Below are positions 1 through 5,394 of a DNA stretch of 5,503 nucleotides, one piece after another. The stretch spans positions 1 to 5,503 of the forward strand of contig JACMQD010000368.1 of the NCBI GenBank assembly GCA_014377155.1. The letters run 5' to 3'. Below the pieces are notes generated by a model that saw only the letters and a program-made list of their open reading frames with translations, made no database searches and was not told the DNA's origin. The translations under genes and the position numbers were made by a program. This stretch comes from Herminiimonas sp. Lineage in GTDB: Bacteria > Pseudomonadota > Gammaproteobacteria > Burkholderiales > Burkholderiaceae. The first letter of the stretch is position 1. The number at the start of each line of letters is the position of its first letter.

Positions 1-500
1 ACGTCAAGCACCATGTACCAGTAAAAATACAGACCTTTCACCGCCGTCGGCAACCACGTGATGTCCCAAGACCACAGGCGGTTCGGTTCGCTTGCGCAGT
101 GGCTGGTGACCAGCCGTGTGCTCGGCTTTTTCGCGCGACCCCGATGATGCTGCTGCGCTGCCGCTTTCATCACCCGGTACATCGTCGATTCCGACGCAAC
201 ATAGTCGCCCCGGTCCACCAGCGTCGGCACAATCTGGCTCGGCGGTTGACTGGCAAATTCCGTGCTGTTGACCAGGGCAAGAATGTGCGCTCGCTCGGCA
301 TGGCTCAGCTTGTTGGCAGGGGCTGCACGTGGCGCACCACGGCGGCCGTCCTCCATGCCTGTACCGTCTTCACGTGTCCAGCGCTGATACGTGCGCAGGC
401 TGATCTCCAGCTCGGCGCAGGCCGGTAGCAGGCGACAACCATTGCTTGCCGCTTCTTCAATCAAGTCCTTCACCAACTGGCGATCCGGGGTAACGGTCAT
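1..500 (-). CDS. IS3-family transposase OrfB, N-terminal part (runs off the window)
   Basis: This is the catalytic half of an IS3-family transposase, which cuts and joins the element ends. About 166 codons are visible from ATG at 500 to the window edge. Residues about 1-45 form a helix-turn-helix-like part (ISLRTYQRW at 33-41). Residues 65-115 resemble the HTH_21 segment of OrfB proteins (SQIVPTLVDRG, then STMYRVMK). After a basic linker the rve (DDE) catalytic domain begins with LWSWDITWLPT at about 142-152; D146 is the expected first catalytic aspartate, followed by the core strand YFYWYMVLD. The second D and the E lie outside the window. The ATG overlaps the orfA stop as ATGA, allowing coupled re-initiation, but the frame is also open upstream to the A7 run, so an OrfAB fusion by -1 frameshift is likely the active transposase. 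No stops or frameshifts are seen. Confidence 0.88.
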   Translation of the reverse strand, partial: MTVTPDRQLVKDLIEEAASNGCRLLPACAELEISLRTYQRWTREDGTGMEDGRRGAPRAAPANKLSHAERAHILALVNSTEFASQPPSQIVPTLVDRGDYVASESTMYRVMKAAAQQHHRGRAKKPSTRLVTSHCASEPNRLWSWDITWLPTAVKGLYFYWYMVLD

Positions 501-994
501 TCTTCCTCGGCATCCCCCCAGATCGCCTGGGCTTTTTTTCTGAGAATGATCAGCGCCGCTGCCTCCGCCAGTGCCTTGTCCTTGCGCAGCAACTCCTTCT
601 CCAGCTGTTTGATTCGCTTGCGGTCCGTCTTGCCCTGCTCGCGCTGCTCCTGCGTGCATTCGGCAGCGTGGGCATTGGCCTGCTGACACGCTTGCCACCA
701 CACAGTGATTTGTTCGACGAACAGCCCCTTGCGGCGGCAATATTCACCCAGTTCGGCTTCGTTCAACCCAGCCGTCTCCAGCACGACGCCGAACTTGTCC
801 TTCGACGACCACTCCTCGGCATTCTTCCCATTTCCCGGCACTGGCAACCCCTGCGCTTTTAAAGTTCGTCGCCAAGTATAAAGAGTCTGTTCCGAGATGC
901 CATGTTCCCGCGCCAACGCCGATACCAGCTTGTTCGTCGGCGGCATCATCTGCCGTAGGATCGATTCCTTGCGTTCTACTGAGTAATGCGTCAC
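497..994 (-). CDS. IS3-family transposase OrfA (DNA-binding subunit)
   Basis: This 165-residue protein binds the element ends and regulates transposition. Residues 22-42 (KLVSALAREHGISEQTLYTW) form the helix-turn-helix of the Tnp_1 family. A second repeat-like helical unit follows at about 66-101 (KFGVVLETAGLNEAELGEYC, then EQITVWW). Residues about 115-150 are charged and helical with regularly spaced leucines, resembling the leucine-zipper oligomerisation segment of IS3 OrfA proteins. The start is taken as GTG at 994. A GGAG lies 12 nt upstream, a rather long spacing, so the start is not certain. Near the 3' end the codons AGA AAA AAA (R152-K154) contain the slippery run, and the stop TGA overlaps the orfB ATG. 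The length suits the family, though it is at the longer end. Confidence 0.9.
   Translation of the reverse strand: MTHYSVERKESILRQMMPPTNKLVSALAREHGISEQTLYTWRRTLKAQGLPVPGNGKNAEEWSSKDKFGVVLETAGLNEAELGEYCRRKGLFVEQITVWWQACQQANAHAAECTQEQREQGKTDRKRIKQLEKELLRKDKALAEAAALIILRKKAQAIWGDAEEE
533..539 (-). promoter_or_regulatory. Probable programmed -1 frameshift site (A7) between orfA and orfB
   Basis: The minus strand reads A AAA AAA G in the orfA frame, a classical X XXY YYZ heptamer. Slipping by -1 gives AAA AAA AGC CCA GGC GAT CTG, which stays open through the orfA stop and joins the orfB frame 33 nt further on, before its own ATG. IS3 elements commonly make their OrfAB transposase this way. No clear downstream pseudoknot was worked out, although a run of six G follows 14 nt after the slip site. 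The frame relation is seen directly; use of the site is inferred. Confidence 0.7.
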
Positions 995-1037
995 TGCTTG
1001 TCTTTGCTCCGCCCCCTCTGTGATGATGATTAATCAG

Positions 1038-1062
1038 ATGACACGACAACTACCCTGACACA
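1038..1062 (-). repeat. Putative terminal inverted repeat of the IS3 element (orfA-proximal end)
   Basis: Read on the minus strand from 1062 the sequence is TGTGTCAGGGTAGTTGTCG, then TGTCAT. It starts with TG as IS3-family ends do, and lies about 70 nt before the orfA start, a normal leader length. The matching repeat at the other end is outside the window, so the repeat length and the exact terminal base are not verified. Confidence 0.5.
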
Positions 1063-1081
1063 GGGGGCAACCCCTGCCCGA

Positions 1082-1250
1082 TTATGCAGCCACTTTTTGA
1101 CTGCGAACGGAGTTTGGACGTTCGGCGGCCAGCATGCTGGTTTAACACAGCGCCCCCGATGGCAGCCTCGGTTTGTTGCGCTGCAAACCCTCGTGAACTT
1201 AGCCGAGGGCCAATTAAGTATCTGTAGCGGCCCATGGTTGTTTCGACCAA
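1082..1250 (-). pseudogene. C-terminal remnant of an IS5/IS903-like DDE transposase, frameshifted
   Basis: On the minus strand one frame gives ALVETTMGRYRYLIGPRL, then FAAQQTEAAIGGAVLN. This matches the conserved C-terminal end of IS5-family (IS903-type) transposases, around the catalytic E of the DDE triad and the Q-TEA-I--AVLNRM signature. After VLN the frame breaks. The family's RML continuation reappears in another frame as MLAAERPNSVRSQKVAA followed by TAA at 1084-1082. This fits one extra base in AACCAGCATG where AACCGCATG would be expected. Upstream of the fragment an in-frame TGA stands just before the QHAL codons, and no more transposase sequence is recognisable, so only about 55 C-terminal codons remain. 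It is a dead scrap between the IS3 element and the operon. Family assignment comes from recalled motifs, not from a search. Confidence 0.72.
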
Positions 1251-1367
1251 GGCATGTTGTCACGCTAATGGCTGATCGATACGACCAAGAGTGCTTTATC
1301 CGCAAGTGAACTGAGGAATTGGGCTGTCACGACCCAAAAATTGCGCGCCGTGTTCCCATCCGCTGTG
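1251..1367. other. Short non-coding gap after the operon
   Basis: These 117 bases separate the OlsB-like gene from the transposase remnant. I see no RNA gene and no convincing intrinsic terminator. The only hairpin-like stretch, GGGTCGTGACAGCCC on the minus strand, has a stem of about four pairs and no T run after it. The operon's transcript may therefore continue into the mobile-element scraps. Confidence 0.5.
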
Positions 1368-2189
1368 TCAGGTAGTGAAAAAGTGTTGGCGATAACGTGG
1401 CGTGAGGTCGTCAAACCGCAACATCATCGGTAGATCAGCCGTGTTGAAGGCGATATCAAGGGCAGGTGGCCCAAGTACGCGTGCACCGCAGCGCAAATAT
1501 CCTTTGATAAGCGGCGGGATTTCTGGCGCCACTAACTGCGCCTCCGACGTCGTGTCAGTGTACGGCACTGGCAGTAGTGGTTGCACCTGCCACATCGGTT
1601 GCACGAGGTGATTAACACGTAAATGCTCCCAGATGCGGTTCGCGAGTACGCCGCCATCGCCGAGCCAAATGCTGGCGCAACCAAATAAGGTGTCTAGTGA
1701 ATGATCCTGCATGAATTGTCCGAGCGCACGCCACATGGTCATGATGACGGTTCCCGAACGCCAGGTCGGATGCACGCACGATCTTCCCATTTCGAGCGCG
1801 CTACCGAGAATCGGTGCCAGAGCGCGCAACGTGAATTCTGCGTCGCAATAAAATCCGCCGGCACGTCGTGCCTGGTCAGGACGCAGGACGCGACAGGTCC
1901 CGACTACGGCCCCGCTCGGCGCCTGCGTCGTTGGCTCGGCCCGCACCAATAGGTGATCACAAAAAGGATCGAAGCGATCACATTCGTATTGCGAAGACAA
2001 CACGTGCGCTCCGGCAACTGGTCGCGCACCGAACTCCATTACAAAAACCTCATGGCGCAGTCGCTGGGCATCACGCATCTGTTCATCCGAACTGGCCCAT
2101 TCAACGGTGAGCGCTGATCGTTGGCGTTCGTAGGGCAAATGGTGAAGGCTCGGGAGCGGTGGTTTCAAAGAATCGATGGGCGGCTGCAT
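1368..2189 (-). CDS. OlsB-like GNAT-fold N-acyltransferase (ornithine-acyl-ACP acyltransferase family)
   Basis: The 273-residue protein resembles OlsB, which transfers a 3-hydroxyacyl chain from acyl-ACP to the alpha-amino group of ornithine to make lyso-ornithine lipid. Family features in order: LRHEVFVMEFGAR at 44-56 (first GNAT helix), CDHLLV at 77-82, VVGTCRVLRP at 95-104, GGFYCDAEF at 111-119, the core LEMGRSCVHPTWRSG at 132-146, LFGCASIWLG at 168-177, and a C-terminal PPLIKGYLRCGARVLGPPAL (225-244) followed by DIAFNTADL. Length and domain order suit OlsB. The GRSCV core is also shared by haemolysin-type acyltransferases and autoinducer-synthase-like proteins, so the acceptor amine is not proven to be ornithine. 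ATG at 2189 lies 8 nt after the stop of the ATP-grasp gene, with TAAGG as ribosome site overlapping that stop. It is the last gene of the operon. No OlsA-type O-acyltransferase is nearby, which is unusual for a plain ornithine-lipid locus unless olsA lies elsewhere. Confidence 0.82.
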   Translation of the reverse strand: MQPPIDSLKPPLPSLHHLPYERQRSALTVEWASSDEQMRDAQRLRHEVFVMEFGARPVAGAHVLSSQYECDRFDPFCDHLLVRAEPTTQAPSGAVVGTCRVLRPDQARRAGGFYCDAEFTLRALAPILGSALEMGRSCVHPTWRSGTVIMTMWRALGQFMQDHSLDTLFGCASIWLGDGGVLANRIWEHLRVNHLVQPMWQVQPLLPVPYTDTTSEAQLVAPEIPPLIKGYLRCGARVLGPPALDIAFNTADLPMMLRFDDLTPRYRQHFFTT

Positions 2190-2197
2190 GGCAGGCC

Positions 2198-3301
2198 TTA
2201 ATTTGATGGCGGGTACAGCTTGATGAGACGCTGTTGCCGTTGATAGAGCCGTGCGAGTTCACACAAGCTGATCGGCTTGGCACCACGGCTGCGCATTCCG
2301 TCACCAATGGCAAATAAACGACGCTGCTTGGCAAATATCATGCGGAAGGCGGTTATTAGTGAAATGTCGGGATCCCAGGCCTCGATCGCTTCCGATCCCG
2401 CCCCGTTGATTTCAATGATCGTAAAGCCGAGACCGGACTGCAATGCCTGAATGTCTTTGAAGCGTACATCGAACCGTCCGCAATAGAAGTCCGGCATGTC
2501 ACGCGCGATTGCATCGACGGCTGCACACAGCGCCGGGCTGATGTGGGCGGCGCCGTCGCGATACAGGCCGCCCACGCGAGTAGAGCCGATTGTGGACAGT
2601 CGCACTACCTTCCCCGCGGGCGGAATCCACGATCCATCGAAGTTGCATCTATGCTGGGATGACTGAACCATGCGACGTGTTCGCACGTCTTCCTGTATTA
2701 ACACGTCGAGACTGCACCTTCCGTCGCCAACGACGCGAGGGAAAAATCGTAATGCCAACCCAATCAGTTCAGCCCGGTCTGTGTGAGGATCACGCGCGTA
2801 AAAAATACCTGCCTCGCCTTCATCGTCCAGGTATTCCTGTAACACGATGACTTCATCGGGCGGAAAGGAAAGTGCGTAGTGCAGCAACTGAGAAAAATCG
2901 TCGATTTTTTGAACACCGAAACCACACAGGCCGAGATCCGGCTTGGCGATCAATGGAAACGCAAGCCGTGCGTCGCGCAAGTGCTGCTGCAGTGACTCAG
3001 TGGTTGGACGCGAGGTGGTCGACAAGGCCGACGAGCTCGCAGTGAATCGTCTGGCAAGCGAGCCCATGCCCTTGAAATAATCCATCTTGCCTTCTCCGAC
3101 CAGACCGCCCGAAGGAATCGATGGGTTCGCCGCCGACGGCAAGGTCGCGCTGCGATAACGTAACGAAAGCCACGCCCATTGACATGCCAGTGGTATGCAG
3201 ATTAGCCATTTCGGCATGCGCTCGATGATGCTGTAGCGTTTTGCCGTCGCCGTAAGGGCCGCGCTCGCAGTCACCAGTGGCCTTGAATTGTCAAGAGGCA
3301 T
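2198..3301 (-). CDS. ATP-grasp carboxylate-amine ligase-like protein (D-Ala-D-Ala ligase type) with N-terminal hydrophobic segment
   Basis: The 367-residue protein has an ATP-grasp fold, whose members activate a carboxylate as acyl-phosphate and couple it to an amine or thiol. Residues about 32-47 (WLICIPLACQWAWLSL) are hydrophobic and may anchor it to the membrane or form a buried helix. A Gly/Pro-rich stretch follows (LPSAANPSIPSGGLVGEGK, 54-72). ATP-grasp parts: FPLIAKPDLGLCGFGV at 115-130 with K120 as the likely ATP-phosphate lysine, VIVLQEYLD at 151-159 (adenine/ribose loop), VVGDGRCSL at 190-198, FYCGRFDVRFKD at 272-283, and FTIIEINGAGSEA at 293-305, where E297 and N299 are the expected Mg ligands. 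The last block resembles the E-NG--SE signature of D-Ala-D-Ala-ligase-like proteins. The canonical N-terminal Ddl domain is absent, so peptidoglycan D-Ala ligation is unlikely. ATG at 3301 is preceded by GAGGG about 8 nt upstream, overlapping the methyltransferase stop; ATG at 3217 is an alternative start. The substrate is unknown. Confidence 0.82.
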   Translation of the reverse strand: MPLDNSRPLVTASAALTATAKRYSIIERMPKWLICIPLACQWAWLSLRYRSATLPSAANPSIPSGGLVGEGKMDYFKGMGSLARRFTASSSALSTTSRPTTESLQQHLRDARLAFPLIAKPDLGLCGFGVQKIDDFSQLLHYALSFPPDEVIVLQEYLDDEGEAGIFYARDPHTDRAELIGLALRFFPRVVGDGRCSLDVLIQEDVRTRRMVQSSQHRCNFDGSWIPPAGKVVRLSTIGSTRVGGLYRDGAAHISPALCAAVDAIARDMPDFYCGRFDVRFKDIQALQSGLGFTIIEINGAGSEAIEAWDPDISLITAFRMIFAKQRRLFAIGDGMRSRGAKPISLCELARLYQRQQRLIKLYPPSN

Positions 3302-3311
3302 GGGCTAGCCC

Positions 3312-4364
3312 TCAGGCCGGGCACGTGACAACAAGGCCAATAGCGGCAATGCGCTCGACCTGTTCATAATGGCCGCAAGCCAGTTCTTCTCCAAAAATAT
3401 CTGGATCGATTTCGCTGTAGTGCCAATGGCAACGGAACTGGTTCAATACCGGCTGCAGTTCGGCCAACAGGCGGTCAATTCCATCGACGATCGCGACGCC
3501 GCTATAGAGCAGCAGTGTGCCGCCCGGTGCCAGACGATCGAGCGCCTCGATTGCAATCCGCGCACTGAGTGCGCGACCAAGTCGCTCGCCACCGTGCCGA
3601 TAGGCGCGCTGACCCGCATCTTCCATATACGGCGGATTGCAGACGATCAGATCGAACAGTCCTTCTGTTGCACTGACGCTGTCGCTAATTATTGTCGTGC
3701 ACGGGACGTTTGCGACGGCAGCATTAATGGCAGAAAAGTGTAGCGCCAGAGGATTGATATCGGAGAGAATCAGATGATAATCCAGACCGTAACTTGCGAT
3801 GATGCGCGCAGCGGCGATTCCGCCAGCACCGCTGCCGCAGCCCGCGTCCAGAATCCGTAGCGGCCGGTTTGATCGAACACGACTATCACCTTCGCGACCG
3901 GAGTCCCGATGTGAATTCCGGAACGATTTCGCCTGCAACGTGGCATGACATTGATGCTCGATAAAGCGTGCGAATCGATAGGTGTCGGGACCAAAAAAAA
4001 CAGCGTTTGCTGCGACGGTCGGAAAGCCCGAATGCACAAACACGTCAACGCCGAGACGCGCTACGCGGACCGTCGATTGCACGAGCGCGCTGACGGAGAC
4101 GACGCCGGTTGATTGCAACCGGCGTAGCAGTGATTGATTCAATTCAGACGGATCGCACCTCTGACTCCAGCCGAACAGCGCTCGCATTCCACTTCCTGTT
4201 GGACCGTTTCGATCCAAAAAACGCTGATGCGTCGCTGGTGTCGGCGTGGTGAATGTGTAGCCGCTGGCTGCGATGGTTTCAAGCAGGTGCTGTAAAGCGC
4301 CGGTGTCGGGCAGCGCTTTGGTATTGATGGACGCGTCAACCGCAGAGGTGATGGCGGCTAACAA
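3312..4364 (-). CDS. Class I SAM-dependent methyltransferase with NPPY motif
   Basis: The 350-residue protein has a Rossmann-fold methyltransferase domain in its second half, of the 'small methyltransferase' (MTS) or PrmC/RsmC-like type. Motif I is ILDAGCGSGAGG at 171-182, the acidic end of strand 2 is LILSDINPLAL at 198-208, and NPPY is at 243-246 after LFDLIVC. NPPY is typical of enzymes that methylate planar nitrogens (glutamine amide, adenine or guanine N). A PGGTLLLYSGVA strand follows at 280-291. The first 165 residues hold a separate region with VFFGPDTYRFARF at 122-134, a position like the substrate-binding entry loop of PrmC-type enzymes; it is not the normal PrmC N-domain. The start is TTG at 4364 because this frame has a stop a few codons upstream; it overlaps the end of the preceding gene by 7 nt, implying coupled translation and no strong ribosome site of its own. 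A small-molecule target fits the operon, but a protein or rRNA target cannot be excluded. Confidence 0.8.
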   Translation of the reverse strand: MLAAITSAVDASINTKALPDTGALQHLLETIAASGYTFTTPTPATHQRFLDRNGPTGSGMRALFGWSQRCDPSELNQSLLRRLQSTGVVSVSALVQSTVRVARLGVDVFVHSGFPTVAANAVFFGPDTYRFARFIEHQCHATLQAKSFRNSHRDSGREGDSRVRSNRPLRILDAGCGSGAGGIAAARIIASYGLDYHLILSDINPLALHFSAINAAVANVPCTTIISDSVSATEGLFDLIVCNPPYMEDAGQRAYRHGGERLGRALSARIAIEALDRLAPGGTLLLYSGVAIVDGIDRLLAELQPVLNQFRCHWHYSEIDPDIFGEELACGHYEQVERIAAIGLVVTCPA

Positions 4365-5293
4365 TTGGCGCTTTGCGGTTTAGGTACCGAACTCGGCATC
4401 GGATCGTCGCCGCGTTCAAACGACTGCGTCAGCTCCTCAGCGTAGCGATCGAAGCAGTCGCTACCGCATGCAAGCCGCATTAGCGCACCCTCGGCAATCG
4501 AACGAGCAAGTTGCGGATCGGCGTCGATCAACGGGCGTATCACCTGTTGCAGCCACGTTCGCGCGTGGAATACATCGAGCGTCGCATGGACGTCGAAATA
4601 GGCGCGCGAGCGCGGAGCGAGGCCGAGACGCGTCATACCGGCTGCAACCTTCTTGACACGCCCGGGGGCGGTCAATTCTATGACGCCAAGTGCGCCAAGC
4701 GATTGGTAGGTATAACGCCGCGATATCGCCAGTCCGAGCATGGTATTCGACAGCGCAAGCGATTCCCACACAGTCGTATCGATGCAAGGCGCCAATCCCA
4801 AATCGCGCACCATTTTGTCGAGCATCTCGGCGTGCATCGCACCAAGCTTACCGTGCCCCATTTCATCCCAAAAATTGCGGGCGCATTCTAATTTTGCCTG
4901 AGAGGGCAGACGCACCTGCGTAAACGCCAGCAAGTCGTCAAACCCGGCTTCACCGGCCGCTTCCTGCGTCAGAAACCAGCGCATCGCATCCATATCGGCC
5001 TGCTCGGCGAGCCAGTTAAACAAGTCATGTTGCTGGCCCGCGCCGGTTACTTGTAACGCCTCGAACCATTCGAGAAACTCGTCCGTGCCTAGATCAGCTG
5101 ATGGCAACGCTGGCGCGACCGCGTGCCGCATTTGTTCGAGAAATCGACCTTCTGCCAGCGTAAATTGCAAATTATTGGTCAGGACTTCTTCCCAGTCGCC
5201 ATGTGGCAGAGCAGGCTCAACGCGATCGTGATTGAAGTGCGCCAATGCACGATGAAATCCGGTTTGGTCGTTTGGAGATGGAAGTAAATGCAT
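4358..5293 (-). CDS. Iron-containing redox enzyme: haem-oxygenase-like diiron oxidase (HDO) family
   Basis: From ATG at 5293 the protein has 311 residues, of an alpha-helical TenA/PqqC/haem-oxygenase-like fold (Haem_oxygenase_2 type). Such enzymes bind two irons with three core helices and use O2 to hydroxylate, N-oxygenate or cleave amino-acid- or fatty-acid-derived substrates (known members include SznF, BesC and UndA). Likely ligands, numbered from this ATG: E111 in FLTQEAAGE; E144 and H147 in NFWDEMGHGK; E206 in GVIELTAPGR; and H236, D240 and H243 in YFDVHATLDVFHA, the H---D--H pattern of the third helix. All are present, so activity is expected. The frame is open further up to a TTG at 5353, which would add 20 residues rich in Thr/Leu/Asn (LTTLTNLTN). 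I prefer the ATG because the TTG lies inside an inverted repeat and the added segment is low in complexity; neither start has a strong ribosome site. It is the first gene of the operon and overlaps the next gene by 7 nt. Confidence 0.82.
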   Translation of the reverse strand: MHLLPSPNDQTGFHRALAHFNHDRVEPALPHGDWEEVLTNNLQFTLAEGRFLEQMRHAVAPALPSADLGTDEFLEWFEALQVTGAGQQHDLFNWLAEQADMDAMRWFLTQEAAGEAGFDDLLAFTQVRLPSQAKLECARNFWDEMGHGKLGAMHAEMLDKMVRDLGLAPCIDTTVWESLALSNTMLGLAISRRYTYQSLGALGVIELTAPGRVKKVAAGMTRLGLAPRSRAYFDVHATLDVFHARTWLQQVIRPLIDADPQLARSIAEGALMRLACGSDCFDRYAEELTQSFERGDDPMPSSVPKPQSANC

Positions 5294-5305
5294 AAAATTG
5301 TCGTC

Positions 5306-5323
5306 GTTCGTTAGGTTCGTTAG
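5306..5323 (-). repeat. Perfect 9-bp tandem repeat before the first operon gene
   Basis: The minus strand reads CTAACGAAC twice in direct succession, followed by GACGAC, between 13 and 30 nt upstream of the preferred ATG at 5293. It could be a leader element, or coding sequence if translation begins at TTG 5353, where it gives the LTNLTN repeat. No function can be assigned. Confidence 0.6.
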
Positions 5324-5347
5324 TGTCGTAAGCGAATTCGTCACCTT

Positions 5348-5394
5348 TTGCAACCGCGATATCGATGCCTGATGAAGGTCAATTACGGTTGCAA
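5348..5394. repeat. Inverted repeat upstream of the operon (possible operator)
   Basis: TTGCAACCG at 5348-5356 and its exact complement CGGTTGCAA at 5386-5394 flank a 29-nt centre that itself contains CGATATCG (5357-5364). Each arm carries a TTGCAA palindrome, as in two half-sites or two dimer sites for a regulator. The repeat lies 55-101 nt upstream of the preferred ATG, a sensible position for an operator or promoter. I found no convincing -35/-10 pair: TTGACC at 5382-5377 on the minus strand has only a weak partner. Confidence 0.4.

Larger units (their letters stand above)
1..1062 (-). mobile_element. IS3-family insertion sequence, partial (other end outside window)
   Basis: The segment holds the two-gene layout of an IS3-family element: orfA (994-497) followed by orfB (500 to beyond position 1), overlapping in the -1 frame with an A7 slippery run before the overlap. 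The end lying upstream of orfA is placed near 1062, where the minus strand reads TGTGTCAGGGTAGTTGTCG; IS3 elements typically begin with TG and end with CA. The second terminal repeat, the rest of orfB and the target duplication lie beyond the window, so the exact boundary (1060 or 1062) cannot be settled here. Both reading frames are intact as far as visible, so the copy may be complete and active. It sits directly against the scrap of an IS5-like element, which marks this flank as a place where elements accumulate. Confidence 0.85.

Noticed and set aside
99..428. Plus-strand open frame of 109 codons opposite orfB.
   Set aside because: The opposite strand carries clear IS3 OrfB motifs. This frame is basic, Arg/His-rich and shows no domain, so it is a shadow.
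1027..1036. Palindrome TGATTAATCA upstream of orfA, a possible binding site.
   Set aside because: It lies within the IS leader and is short and AT-rich; without other copies of the IS to compare it cannot be told from chance.
1319..1337. Possible terminator hairpin after the operon (GGGTCGTGACAGCCC on the minus strand).
   Set aside because: The stem is only about four pairs and is not followed by a T run.
3369..3743. Plus-strand open frame of 124 codons opposite the methyltransferase gene.
   Set aside because: It is antisense to the methyltransferase core, including the NPPY codons, with no family signal of its own.
4511..4891. Plus-strand open frame of 126 codons opposite the oxidase gene.
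   Set aside because: It lies inside the well-supported oxidase gene on the other strand and shows no recognisable motif.
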